Origin: Ga0077555 sp963741565
Lineage (GTDB): Bacteria > Pseudomonadota > Alphaproteobacteria > Rhizobiales > Hyphomicrobiaceae
Direction of reading: 5' to 3'
Length of the DNA: 64,000 nucleotides
Assembly (NCBI GenBank): GCA_963741565.1
Contig: CAVUIK010000012.1
Span: forward strand, 1-64,000
Below are positions 46,263 to 55,358 of the stretch, one piece after another. The notes under the pieces were generated by a model, which worked only from the letters and a program-made list of their open reading frames with translations, searched no databases and had not been told where the DNA came from. Numbering within the stretch: the stretch's first letter is position 1; the number at the start of each line of letters is the position of its first letter. Made by a program: the position numbers and the translations under genes.

Positions 46263-46540
46263 AGACGGCACCGGGAGTTCGCGATCGACGCATGCCGAGG
46301 TCGGCACTTGGCCCGTTATCCCCGTAGTTCCTTCGATCGCGATGATCGCAACCGGTCGTTGCCCAAAGCGGCAATGTCAGCCAACTCCATATAACGTTCA
46401 GGGTCACTCGCGACGCGGGGTGGCATCGGTATCGAGGTGCGAACGATGTCTGCTCGACCCGGATCCGTGGGGCTATCGCGCCCGTCAAGTATGGCGCATC
46501 CCACTGGTACGGCCCGGCCGAAGCCGCGCCGGCTCCGGGC

Positions 46541-47284
46541 TCAGCTGCGCTCCCAGCCGTTCAGGCCGAGCCGCTCCTGTGGGCCGAAGCGGGCCTTGTA
46601 GCTCATCTTGCGCGAGCCCTCGATCCAATAGCCGAGATAGAGGTAGGGCAGGCCGAGGCGCCGGGCGTGCGCGATGTGGTCGAGGATCATGTAGGTGCCG
46701 AGGCTGCGGGTGGCCTCGTCCGGCTCGTAGAAGCTGTAGACCATCGAGATGCCGTCGGTGAGCCGATCGCAGAGCGCCACCGCCTTCAGCGGCCACTGAT
46801 CCGGTCGCAGGTCCAGGGTGCCGGCCGGCCGCGCCCGGTATTCGGTGATAAAGGTGTCGATGATCGAGTCCTCGATCATGGTGGCGTAGTCGAGGACCGA
46901 CATGTCGGCCATGCCGCCGTCGCCGTGCCGGCTGTCGATATAGGCGCGGAACAGGCTGTACTGTTCGGACGTTGGGATCGGGGCGACCCGTCGGGCGATG
47001 AGGTCCGCATTCCTTTCGTTAATGCGCCGGAACGAGCGGCCGGGGTCAAACTCGCCGACGAGGACACGGACCGAGACGCACGACTGGCAGCCATCGCAAT
47101 AGGGCATGTAGGCGATGTTCTGGCTGCGACGGAACCCGCCTTTCAGCAGGTTGTCGATCAGCGGGCGGGGCTTGTCGTGGGTGAGGTGCGTGAACAGCTT
47201 GCGCTCGTGCCGCCCTTGCAGGTAGGGGCACGGCTGCGGCGCCGTCACGTAGAACTCCGGAAAATGCTTCTGCTGCTCGGTCAT
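46541..47284 (-). CDS. bpt: aspartate/glutamate leucyltransferase (leucyl/arginyl-tRNA--protein transferase)
   Basis: 247 residues. Bpt conjugates Leu from Leu-tRNA to N-terminal Asp or Glu, marking proteins for ClpS/ClpAP degradation. Family motifs are FYVTAPQPCPYLQGRHERKL, AYMPYCDGCQSCVSVRVLV, TYMILDHIAHARRLGLPYLY and YLGYWIEGSRKMSYKARFGP. The length matches bacterial Bpt. Start ATG 47284 (MTEQQKHFPEF) is the conserved one. It is monocistronic here; the plus strand 46263-46540 shows no gene. Confidence 0.94.
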   Translation of the reverse strand: MTEQQKHFPEFYVTAPQPCPYLQGRHERKLFTHLTHDKPRPLIDNLLKGGFRRSQNIAYMPYCDGCQSCVSVRVLVGEFDPGRSFRRINERNADLIARRVAPIPTSEQYSLFRAYIDSRHGDGGMADMSVLDYATMIEDSIIDTFITEYRARPAGTLDLRPDQWPLKAVALCDRLTDGISMVYSFYEPDEATRSLGTYMILDHIAHARRLGLPYLYLGYWIEGSRKMSYKARFGPQERLGLNGWERS

Positions 47285-47513
47285 CGTGACCGTGGCCCTC
47301 GGTTTGCCCCAGACAGGCAACTGTAGGGGAGGGGCGTGGCGGCAATCAAGTGCCGGCACAACGCGGGGCCCGGGTGCGTGGCCGGAAGAGCGCAGCACCG
47401 CGGCATTCGGTGGCCTGGCGGCCGGGCTTAGGCCAGGCACGGGGCTTGGTAATTAATGCTTCAGACCCATTCGGCATTGTTGTCCGCTTCGCAACGATCT
47501 GATGGGTAGCGCA

Positions 47514-48337
47514 ATGGTTTTTCTTGGCGAGATGAACGGCCAGACCGGCTTGATTGCGGAATTGGCCGCGACAAGGGCGCGGAGCTGCGGGCGACCTACA
47601 ACTCGGCGACCCCCTATCCTCACGTCCTAATCGACAATTTCCTGCCAGCGGAGATCCTCGATGCCTGCCTCGCCCAGTTCCCGAGCAACGCCGGCGCCCA
47701 GGCGGCCTTCGATCGCGACCAGGAGCGCTACAAGGCGCAGTTCAATCCGGACGCCCTGGCCCCCGACCTGCGCAACCTCTTCTATTCGTTCAATTCGCGG
47801 CCCTTCATCCGTGTGCTCGAGAACATCACGGGCATCAAGGGCCTGATCCCCGACCCTTACTTTTCAGGCGGCGGCTTCCATGAGATCGGCCAGGGCGGCC
47901 ACTTGTCGGTGCATGCCGACTTCAATCACCACAAGCAGATGAACCTCGAGCGGCGGATCAATGTTCTGATCTACCTGAACAAGGATTGGCAGGACGCCTA
48001 TGGCGGCCAGCTGGAGCTGTGGGACAACGCGATGACCGAGCGCTTGGTCTCGATCGTGCCGCTGTTCAACCGCTGCGTGGTGTTCAATACCACCTCGAAC
48101 AGCAATCACGGCAATCCAAACCCGATCAATCATCCGCAGCGCATCCCGCGCCGGTCGATCGCGCTCTATTACTACACGGCGACCTGGGACGACACCAAGC
48201 GCGAGCACACCACGCAGTTCCGCGCCCGCGCCGGTTCCGCCGATAAATTCGACTGGAAAGTGAAGTCGCGCGAGATCGCCAACGATCTGGTGCCGCCGAT
48301 CCTGCTGCGCAACATCCGGCGCGTCATCGGGCGATAG
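47514..48337 (+). pseudogene. 2OG-Fe(II) oxygenase, frameshifted near the start
   Basis: The body (YPHVLIDNFLPAEILDACLA, HLSVHADFNHHKQMNLERRI, INVLIYLNKDWQDAYGGQLE, PRRSIALYYYTATWDD) is a prolyl-hydroxylase-type 2-oxoglutarate dioxygenase with HxD (HAD), a distal His (NSNHGNP) and a C-terminal Arg. That frame has no start codon before a GTG at 47813. The natural N-terminus (MNGQTGLIAELAA from 47532, or ATG 47514) lies one frame away, so an indel near 47570 is needed. Total length about 270 residues. Probably functional if the indel is an artefact; substrate unknown. Confidence 0.8.
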
Positions 48338-48350
48338 CGCGGATGCTGGT

Positions 48351-48505
48351 GGGCATCTGAAGCGCCAGAAAAGACGCGCGGATGCGTCCAAGCGGAGCTT
48401 GGCTCCGCCAAGACTGGGCAGCTGAAGCGCAGCCAAAGACGCGCGGATGCGTCCAAGCGGAGCTTGGCTCCGCCAAGACCGGGCATCTGAAGCGCCGCTA
48501 AAGAC
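48351..48505. repeat. 65-bp tandem repeat (2.4 copies)
   Basis: Units at 48351-48415, 48416-48480 and a partial third from 48481. Each starts GGGCA(T/G)CTGAAGCGC and contains AGACGCGCGGATGCGTCC and the palindrome GGAGCTTGGCTCC. The partial third copy runs into the stop codon of the LivH-like permease gene, so the array abuts and overlaps its 3' end. The inner palindrome could act as a weak bidirectional terminator between the two convergent genes. Confidence 0.8.
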
Positions 48506-49863
48506 GCGCGCCGGCAAGGCCGCCGGGACGCAGGACGAGTGCCAGCACCAGGGCCGTCATCACCGCGGCATCGCGGTGCTCGATCGGGAAGGCTGCGGAC
48601 CAGAGCGCTTCGACGCTGCCAATGAGGATCGCGCCGGCGACCGCGCCCGCGACCGATCCGGTGCCGCCGAGGATCGCGGCGAGAAGTGCTTTCAATCCGA
48701 TCAGCAGGCCATAGCCGTGCGAGACGCCGCCGGTGACGAGCGTGGTCAGCGCGCCGCCGAGGCCCGCCAGTGCGCCAGCGATCGCAAACGTCGCGACGGC
48801 GAGCCGGCGGGTATCGATGCCGAGCAACGCGGCCGCGTTGGGATCGTCGGCGACCGCGCGCCACTGGCGCCCGAAGCGGCTCCGGCGCAGGCCGAACAGC
48901 AGCAGCGACGTTGCGAGTGCGGCAACCCACGTCGCGGCCAGCGCCATAGGCGTCACCGTGACGATGAAATCGCCCGCGCGCGCGATGGCGATGGGATGAT
49001 CGAGGAACGGCGGCGCTGCCTTGCTCCCCGGCCCCTGGGCGAGGCGGATCAGCTCGGTGACGGCGAGGCCAAGACCCGCGCTTGCGATCAGGGCGGCCTG
49101 GTCCGCCGGACCATCTTGGCGCCGCGACAACGGTTCGAACACGGTGCGGGCTGAGGCCGCGGCAAAGCTTGCCGCCGTCCAGATGCCCGCCAGCAGTGCG
49201 ACGAAGATCGGGGCCAGCAGTGCGCCCGGCCCACCGGCTGCGGCGACGCCCAGCAGGGCGCCGAAGCCGCCGAGCGCCGCCAGATCGCCGAACGCCAGAT
49301 TGATGCGCCCGAGCAGGCCGAAGATCAGCGCGTAGGCCGCCGCCAGCAACGCATAGACGCCGATCTGCGGCGCGCCCGCGACCAACACCTGCAGCGGATA
49401 GGCGGCGGCGGGAGGAATGGCGCGCGCGCGGGCGGCATTTGCCACCGGCTCCGGATCGGCGGCTGCGCCATCGGATGTCGCCAGCCAGTGCCGTTTCAGC
49501 AGGAAGAGGCGGGCCGGACCGAACGGTCCGTGCTCCGTTTCGATCGCCACGAGATGTTCGGGGGTGACGGCGCCTTGCCGGCTTGCGGTGAAATGGCAGA
49601 CCGCAAAGCGCGGCCGGCGCGCTTCTTGGGCGCTCGCCGACGAGATAGGTGAGTGCCGCCCCCGATGTCGCGGGGCCGGAGGCGTCGGCTGGCCGGCGCA
49701 CGGGGCGGGTGGCGACGATCTCGATGGCGCCGCCGCCCACGTTGAGGCCCGCGATCACCGAGCGGCAGAGGCGTGCCTCGCTCGGATCGATCAGCGCGCC
49801 GCAGGCCGCCAACAGCACCACCAGCAGCGCCGCCGCGAACTGCAATGCCCTTGACCGCGCCAC
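48498..49863 (-). pseudogene. LivH-like ABC permease with lipoprotein-like N-terminal extension, one frameshift
   Basis: The C-terminal part (from about 49400) is a branched-chain amino acid permease (BPD_transp_2): LLAAAYALIFGLLGRINLAF, DDPNAAALLGIDTRRLAVAT and LKALLAAILGGTGSVAGAVA. Upstream, read from GTG 49863, is an extension with a lipobox-like signal (FAAALLVVLLAACGALIDPS), then ARLCRSVIAGLNVGGGAIEI and RPRFAVCHFTASRQGAVTPE, joined after a frame change near 49628. About 450 residues in all. No LivM, LivG, LivF or binding protein adjoins. The extension may be an extracytoplasmic domain; transported substrate unknown. Confidence 0.72.
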
Positions 49864-50298
49864 TCTGGCCGGCGCGACCGGAGCCGGGCTCCCAGTGCCG
49901 GAGCAATCGCTGATGTGGGGATGTGGTCTGCGGACGGGGATCATCGGGGCTGGTGTAGCGCTGGAAGGAGGCGAAACCCAGCCATGCCAGGCCAGGTCGC
50001 GCATCACGTCGACGCAGCGGCATCCCCGCGCAGGCGGCAGCCAGCCACGGTCAAGATGGCCGCCACCACTTCTGCGTCCCCGGACGTGGCCGCCGGCACC
50101 TCTACGTCCCCGGACGCAGCCGCCGCAGGCGGCGCGATCCGGGGGCCTGCCGGTAAAAGCAAACCTGCACCCGGCCATAGAGCGGGCTGGTGCGGCGTAT
50201 CAGCGGTGCAAAACGTCGACCGGGAAGCGCCGGTGTGGCGTCGTGGAGACCTTCGAATCGCCAGTATGTGGAATCGCTGGGCTGAAACGGAGGAGCCC
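49864..50298. other. intergenic stretch with a short direct repeat
   Basis: About 435 bases between divergent genes. A degenerate direct repeat (GCGTCCCCGGACGTGGCCGCC and ACGTCCCCGGACGCAGCCGCC) lies near 50071-50122. Open frames here show only low-complexity Arg/Ala/Pro sequence and no ribosome sites. Confidence 0.4.
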
Positions 50299-50556
50299 AT
50301 GCTCGCCTATCTGACGATCGTGACGACGGCCTTTGCGGCCTTGGCCGGGGCGCCCTGGTGGGAGGCGGTGGTGTGCGGCTGCCTTCTGGCGCTGATCTCA
50401 ATCACCGAGCAGCAGAAGCACAGCGAGCGCTTCGAGGCGCTCGGTGCCACGCATGTGCTCACAGCTGCGGGGTTCGCCAGCCTCAGCAACGGCCTGATGG
50501 CCGGCGGCGCGGCTTATCTACTGGGTCGACTGAGCGGGCTGGTCCGGGGGATATAA
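50299..50556 (+). CDS. small membrane protein (85 aa)
   Basis: MLAYLTIVTTAFAALAGAPW, a hydrophobic helix (VVCGCLLALISI), a charged loop (TEQQKHSERFEALG) and a second helix (TAAGFASLSNGLMAGGAAYL) ending LSGLVRGI. GGAGGAG lies directly upstream of ATG 50299. Likely a real two- to three-helix inner-membrane protein. No family recognised. It is convergent with the two-gene cassette. Confidence 0.62.
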   Translation: MLAYLTIVTTAFAALAGAPWWEAVVCGCLLALISITEQQKHSERFEALGATHVLTAAGFASLSNGLMAGGAAYLLGRLSGLVRGI

Positions 50557-50561
50557 CTCAG

Positions 50562-50768
50562 CTACGAGACTCGTGCAGGCTTAATGAATTGATCGAGCAC
50601 TGCTCTGCGTTTCCGCAGTTTTGTGAGTATTCGCTCAAGCACTTCAGTTGTTTTTCCAGACGAGTTTTCAAGTTCGGCAACGATATCACCTTCCACAGAG
50701 TCGTAGGCTAGATCGACACACATCGCCGTTTCGCGCGCATATCCCACGTGTTGGTATTCGCCTGACAT
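50562..50768 (-). CDS. small hypothetical protein (68 aa), second gene of a cassette
   Basis: From ATG 50768 (MSGEYQHVGYARETAMCVDL) the protein continues AYDSVEGDIVAELENSSGKT and a basic helical end TEVLERILTKLRKRRAVLDQ. GGGGGA lies 3 to 8 bases upstream, better than the alternative ATG at 50816. Soluble, mixed charge, helical. It lies 60 bases downstream of the two-helix coiled-coil gene and shares its AT-richer composition, so the two probably form a unit. No homologue recognised. Confidence 0.52.
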   Translation of the reverse strand: MSGEYQHVGYARETAMCVDLAYDSVEGDIVAELENSSGKTTEVLERILTKLRKRRAVLDQFIKPARVS

Positions 50769-50828
50769 GCGTCCCCCGATTAGTTGTCCGCAGACAACAA
50801 GGACAGAGTCGCGCATCGGGGCAAAGCA

Positions 50829-51734
50829 TCAACTGACCGGCTCTGGCTCCTTATTCACAGAAACGGTTGCGGCACTCAGTTCGTGCTCAAGCATCTGATC
50901 AAGCACGCGCAACCGCTCAACCACATGATCTGGTATCGCTCGATTGCGGGGCTTAAAGCTCATGAACGTCGCGTGCAATTCTTGGGAAGCTTTCCGAGTG
51001 CCCTCCGAGATAAGTTTAGTTTCAGCCAGAGCATCAATGATGGCGGGATAGTTCGTTCGTGGCATTTCTTTGAACTTCTCGCGCTGTCGCTTGCCTGGAA
51101 TTCGCGCTCGAACGTCATCAAGGCGGATCCCGTTTCGGTTCCACAGTGCCCGCAGTTCCTCCCAATTCCGGTCGGTCTCAATGGTTGGGGGATTAGCAGT
51201 AGCCCCTTGATTGGCATCGCCTTCGCGTTGCCCCACAGTGAGGCGCTGCAGATCGGCAATTTGTTTCAGAGCGTCCTCGATCTTTTCCGCAGTCTCTTGT
51301 ATGAGAGGCCTTAAGTCTGACAGTTTTGTTGCGTGCTCCGCCAGTTTTTCTGCGTGCTTGGGAACATTTTCAACCGAGGTTACAAGCGAGTGAATGTCGC
51401 CTCTTGCTTGAATGAAGTCACTGATGACTTTGGAAACCTGATCTATTTTCATCACCGCGAGTAGTAGGGCAACGGCAAACACCGCAAAACCGCCGGATTG
51501 GATCAAGAACTTGAATGCTGCGACCGTGGGCGGACCGTACAAGTCGACCAGGCTTGAAAAATTCCTGACCGCCGGAATATCAGGCACCACTTCTTTGTGT
51601 TCATTCAATAATACGAGGGCGAATACGCCGACGCCCGCGAGAGCGAAGAGTAGGGCCAGCGATGCAAATTTGAACCCAAACCATGCCCAGTTCGATCGAC
51701 CCTGCCCAGTCTCGATAGATTTGGCCTTTGCCAT
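50829..51734 (-). CDS. hypothetical membrane protein with two helices and a coiled coil
   Basis: 301 residues from ATG 51734 (MAKAKSIETGQGRSNW). Two membrane helices (FASLALLFALAGVGVFALVL and SGGFAVFAVALLLAVMKIDQ) bracket a loop of about 50 residues. A long cytoplasmic coiled coil (VPKHAEKLAEHATKLSDLRP, LIQETAEKIEDALKQIADLQ) and a basic C-terminal domain (LDDVRARIPGKRQREKFKEM) follow. The layout recalls receptor-like or scaffold proteins but lacks a methyl-accepting domain. Composition is AT-richer than neighbours. A canonical CtrA box lies 47 bases upstream, pointing to cell-cycle control. Confidence 0.68.
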   Translation of the reverse strand: MAKAKSIETGQGRSNWAWFGFKFASLALLFALAGVGVFALVLLNEHKEVVPDIPAVRNFSSLVDLYGPPTVAAFKFLIQSGGFAVFAVALLLAVMKIDQVSKVISDFIQARGDIHSLVTSVENVPKHAEKLAEHATKLSDLRPLIQETAEKIEDALKQIADLQRLTVGQREGDANQGATANPPTIETDRNWEELRALWNRNGIRLDDVRARIPGKRQREKFKEMPRTNYPAIIDALAETKLISEGTRKASQELHATFMSFKPRNRAIPDHVVERLRVLDQMLEHELSAATVSVNKEPEPVS

Positions 51735-51780
51735 CCCCTGCACTCCCCCGCAACACACGCCACTGCCACAACCCACGTGG

Positions 51781-51796
51781 TTAACGATAAGTTAAC
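51781..51796. promoter_or_regulatory. CtrA box upstream of the coiled-coil membrane protein
   Basis: TTAA-CGATAAG-TTAAC, a perfect TTAA-N7-TTAAC site that also reads TTAA-N7-TTAAC on the minus strand (preceded by G on one side and followed by C on the other). It lies 47 bases before the minus-strand start at 51734. The remaining 51797-52207 stretch shows no gene; it should hold the promoter of the tartrate dehydrogenase-like gene. Confidence 0.55.
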
Positions 51797-52207
51797 GCTG
51801 ATTGTCTTGGCAAGGATGGCGTGTGCGGGATCGGCAACTCGTGCGCGCAGCGTATCCCACGGCGCCATCGTGCCGAGTGCAGATGGTTGCAAGACGTGTC
51901 GGTGCTTTCGGCACCAATCCAACTGAGGTGCTCTGCCCCACTTCTTAACCCTGTCGACAGGCGCTGCTGAGCGCATCGCTGTTTTCGTGTATCTTGGCTA
52001 AGATCGCCCGTGTCCTCGGTTGATGCGCTCCGGCCATGTTATTGCCCGGCCCACCCCGCACCCGCGCTGATCCGTCCAGCGCCTCCGCTCCCGCCCCTTT
52101 GACGCCGCAGCCCACCCGGTGCACATAGTTCGGCTGGACCACCTCCCATCCGTCGGCCGCCGCAGCTCCGGGCACCGGCCCCACCTTGATCGAGAAAGCG
52201 ACCCCCC

Positions 52208-53312
52208 ATGGCCAAAGCCGCCGCCAATGCCGCCGCCACGAAACCCAACGCGCTCAAGATCGCCGTCATTCCCGGCGACGGCATCGGCAACGAGGTGGTG
52301 CCGGAGGGCATCAAGGTGCTGGAGGCGGTCGGCCGCAAGTTCGACATCGACTTCAAGTGGGACCATTTCGGTTGGTCCTGCGAGACCTTCAAGAAGACCG
52401 GCAAGATGATGCCGGACGACGGTCTCGACCAGATCAAGAAGCATGATGCGATCTATCTCGGCGCCGTCGGCTTTCCCGGTGTTCCCGATCACGTCTCGCT
52501 GTGGGGCCTGCTGATCCCGATCCGTCGCAATTTCCAGCAGTACATCAACCTGCGACCCGTGCGCCTGTTCGAGGGCGTCACCTGTCCGCTCGCCGGCCGC
52601 AAGCCCGGTGACATCGATTACTGGGTCGTGCGCGAGAACAACGAGGGCGAATATTCCTCGGTTGGCGGGCGCATGTATGAGGGCACGGACGCCGAGATGG
52701 CGGTGCAGCAGGCGATCTTCTCCAAGAAGGGTTGCGACCGCGTGATGCGCTATGCGTTCAACCTGGCCGCCACCCGCCGCCGCAACGAGGTGGTGTCGGC
52801 CACCAAGTCCAACGGCATTTCGATTTCGATGCCCTATTGGGACGAGCGCTTCGCCGCCATCTCCAAGGAGTTCCCGAAGGCAAAAACCAGCCAGTACCAC
52901 ATCGATATCCTGACCGCGCATCTCGTGCGCAATCCGCAGTGGTTCGATGTGATCGTCGGCTCGAATTTGTTCGGTGACATTCTCTCGGATCTCGGCCCCG
53001 CAACCACCGGCACCATCGCCATCGCACCGGGCGCCAACATCAACCCGGAGAAGGACTACCCCTCGATGTTCGAACCGGTGCACGGTTCCGCGCCCGATAT
53101 CGCGGGCCAGGGCATCTCGAACCCGATCGGCCAGATCTGGTCGGGCGCCATGATGCTCGAGCACTTGGGCCACAAGGACGCCGCGGACGCGATCGTCACC
53201 GCGATCGAGAAACTGTTCAAGGATACGGATATGCGTACGCGCGATCAGGGCGGCAAGGCGATGTGCACGCGAACTCGGCGACGCCATCGTGCAGCTGATC
53301 GACAAGGCGTAA
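52208..53312 (+). pseudogene. tartrate dehydrogenase / isopropylmalate dehydrogenase family, 3' frameshift
   Basis: About 365 residues: IAVIPGDGIGNEVVPEGIKV, AIYLGAVGFPGVPDHVSLWG, the substrate-binding arginines in LIPIRRNFQQYINLRPVRLF, RENNEGEYSS, the metal-binding acidic motif VIVGSNLFGDILSDLGPATT, and FEPVHGSAPDIAGQGISNPI. The GVPDHVSLWG form points to tartrate dehydrogenase/decarboxylase rather than LeuB. The frame breaks near 53262; the natural end RELGDAIVQLIDKA lies in another frame, stopping at TAA 53310-53312. The catalytic part is intact. Confidence 0.87.
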
Positions 53313-53329
53313 TGCGCGCCGGGGACGCA

Positions 53330-53402
53330 TGGGGTCAGACCCCGCGCATCAGGTGTCGCGTCTGGATTGCAACGGCACTCGTGCGGGGTCTGCCCCCGTT
53401 CG
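53330..53402. repeat. REP-like element, copy 1
   Basis: GGGGTCAGACCCCGCGCATC on the left and GTGCGGGGTCTGCCCCC on the right form opposing GC-rich arms about 35 bases apart. A related element flanks the other side of the next gene (53792-53872). Confidence 0.6.
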
Positions 53403-53432
53403 TTACGCCTGCAGCCGAGAGGCAAGACCCAA

Positions 53433-53783
53433 ATGATGACGCTGGTCACTCTGCTCCTGCAGTCGGTCGCGGCGATGGCGCTGTCGGGTGTCGTGGTCAC
53501 CGGCCTCGGCTTTTCGTCGCCGCCGCCATCCGTCGCGCTGACGATGACGCTCGGTGCCGGGATCGTCGGCGGCGGGGTCTGGCTGGTCGGGCGGCTGCTC
53601 GATCAGGGCGTGTCGTGGCGAGCGCTCGCCGGCGCGATCATCGGCGCGCTCGTCGGCTACTGGTTGATACGCATCCAGGTGCCACAAAAACTCATGGAAC
53701 TGGCTCCCGGCGTCGACAGCATCTACTGGTTCGCGCTGGTCACCTCCGTTCCCGCAACGCTCAGCTACTGGCTCTCGCGATGA
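53433..53783 (+). CDS. hypothetical four-helix membrane protein (116 aa)
   Basis: Four hydrophobic segments: LVTLLLQSVAAMALSGVVVT, LTMTLGAGIVGGGVWLVGRL, ALAGAIIGALVGYWLIRI and SIYWFALVTSVPATLSYWLS. GAGAGG lies about 11 bases before ATG 53433; the next codon is also ATG. It is bracketed by two related REP-like elements. No family recognised. Confidence 0.6.
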   Translation: MMTLVTLLLQSVAAMALSGVVVTGLGFSSPPPSVALTMTLGAGIVGGGVWLVGRLLDQGVSWRALAGAIIGALVGYWLIRIQVPQKLMELAPGVDSIYWFALVTSVPATLSYWLSR

Positions 53784-53791
53784 CAGCAGAT

Positions 53792-53872
53792 GGGCATGGC
53801 GTCAGACCCCGCACATCGTTTGTGACTGCCAGATTTCGACGTTGGACGTGCGGGGGCTGACCCCAGTTCGCC
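53792..53872. repeat. REP-like element, copy 2
   Basis: GGCGTCAGACCCCGCACATC and GTGCGGGGGCTGACCCCAG repeat the two arms seen at 53330-53402 with a diverged centre. The pair flanks the small membrane protein gene. Confidence 0.6.
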
Positions 53873-53910
53873 CCGTCCGGTTGCGCGTAGGCAGCGGAAG
53901 GACAACCAAT

Positions 53911-54345
53911 ATGACCGATCACCCGACTGCAACCGATCTCGTCGGCGGCTGGCGCCTGGAAAGCTGGGCGCTCGTTTATGAGGATAGCCGGCCGTCCGAG
54001 TATCCGTTGGGCCGGGACGCGACGGGTTACATCCTCTACACCCCCGACGGGCACATGAGCGCGACACTGGCGCGCGCCAAACGCCAGCCGTTTGCGACCG
54101 GCGACGCGGCCGAAAAGGCGCAGGCCTATGACGACAGCTTCGCTTACGCGGGGCGCTACGAGGTGCGCGACGGCGTCGCCTATCATGCCATCGAGGTGGC
54201 GACAAATCCGGCGCTCGCCGGTATCACGTCGCAGCGCCACATTCTACTGGATGGCAGCCGGCTGACGCTCTCGGGGCCGGATTTCTCGCCCGATGCGCCG
54301 CGCTTTCACCGGATCATCTGGCGGCGTCAGCGCCCCAGTGCCTGA
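53911..54345 (+). CDS. lipocalin-like domain protein
   Basis: 144 residues, no signal peptide. It matches the short lipocalin-like family: LVGGWRLESWALVYEDSRPS, TGYILYTPDGHMSATLARAK, RYEVRDGVAYHAIEVATNPA and TLSGPDFSPDAPRFHRIIWR. These beta-barrel proteins may bind small hydrophobic ligands. Strong Shine-Dalgarno (GGAAGGA) before ATG 53911. It precedes surE by about 80 bases on the same strand. Confidence 0.82.
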   Translation: MTDHPTATDLVGGWRLESWALVYEDSRPSEYPLGRDATGYILYTPDGHMSATLARAKRQPFATGDAAEKAQAYDDSFAYAGRYEVRDGVAYHAIEVATNPALAGITSQRHILLDGSRLTLSGPDFSPDAPRFHRIIWRRQRPSA

Positions 54346-54427
54346 CGTCCAGCGTTTCAATTCCGGCGCTTGAAGTGCGGCCCGATCTGCGCAACATCGG
54401 GGCTCATCCGATGAGAAGGAGCCCGGC

Positions 54428-55201
54428 GTGCGTATTCTGTTGACCAATGACGATGGCATCGACGCGCCAGGCCTGCACGCGCTGCGCGAAATCGCGAGCG
54501 AGCTTGCCGGCCCCTCGGGTGAAGTATGGGTTTCGGCGCCGGAAACCAACCAGTCGGGCGCCGGCCATTCGCTCTCGCTCAACGAGCCGCTGCGCATGCG
54601 CGAGGTGGCCGCCCAAGTCTATGCGGTGCGCGGCACGCCGACCGACAGCGTCATCATGGGCATGCGCCATGTGCTCAAGGACCGCAAACCCGACCTCGTG
54701 CTCTCCGGTATCAATCGTGGCGCCAACATCGCCGAGGACGTCACCTATTCCGGCACCATTGCCGGCGCCTTCGAGGGTACGCAACTTGGCGTCCGCTCGA
54801 TCGCACTGAGCCAAGCCTATTCATATCTCGCAGGCGAAAATCCGCATTGGGAAACGCCGATCCGGCACGCGCCGGCCCTGATCCGCAAGCTGCTCGCTCA
54901 AACTTGGCCGCCGGGCGTGCTCATGAACGTCAATTTCCCGGATTGCGGCCCCGACGAGATCGAAGGCATTGAGGTCACCACGCAAGGCCGGCGCGACCAG
55001 CAACTGCTCGGCGTCGAGGCGCGCCACGATACCTGGGGCAATCCCTATTACTGGCTCGGCTACGCCAAGCGCCGCTCCAATCCCGATCGTGGCACCGACA
55101 TCTGGGCCGTCTACAACGGCTGGATATCCGTGACGCCGCTCAACATGAACCTGACCGACCGGGCGATGCAGGCGCAACTGAAGGGCATGCTCGGCGTTTG
55201 A
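54428..55201 (+). CDS. surE: 5'/3'-nucleotidase SurE
   Basis: 257 residues, the normal SurE size. The GTG start (MRILLTNDDGIDAPGLHALR) carries the metal-binding Asp-Asp of the LTNDDG motif and follows GAAGGAG. Other conserved parts are VSAPETNQSGAGHSLSLNEP, YAVRGTPTDSVIMGM, LVLSGINRGANIAEDVTYSG and VLMNVNFPD. It dephosphorylates nucleoside monophosphates and short polyphosphates. In many alphaproteobacteria surE is followed by pcm and nlpD; here an MBL hydrolase sits between surE and the nlpD-like gene. Confidence 0.95.
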   Translation: MRILLTNDDGIDAPGLHALREIASELAGPSGEVWVSAPETNQSGAGHSLSLNEPLRMREVAAQVYAVRGTPTDSVIMGMRHVLKDRKPDLVLSGINRGANIAEDVTYSGTIAGAFEGTQLGVRSIALSQAYSYLAGENPHWETPIRHAPALIRKLLAQTWPPGVLMNVNFPDCGPDEIEGIEVTTQGRRDQQLLGVEARHDTWGNPYYWLGYAKRRSNPDRGTDIWAVYNGWISVTPLNMNLTDRAMQAQLKGMLGV

Positions 55202-55358
55202 ACGGCAAGCTGGCGCCGATCGGTGGTGGCGGTGGCAATCACATCGCCGTGAAGCGTGGCGCAGGACGTTCCGCTGTCAATATTCCAGGCTATCGTCGCG
55301 CCCAGCAGCCAAAGCCGATCGCACGGTCGGGCTGCGCAGTTGATAACTCGGAGGTCCC

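Noticed and set aside
46316..46504. Possible 62-residue minus-strand gene
   Set aside because: No ribosome site, unusual start and no recognisable structure; not enough to call it.
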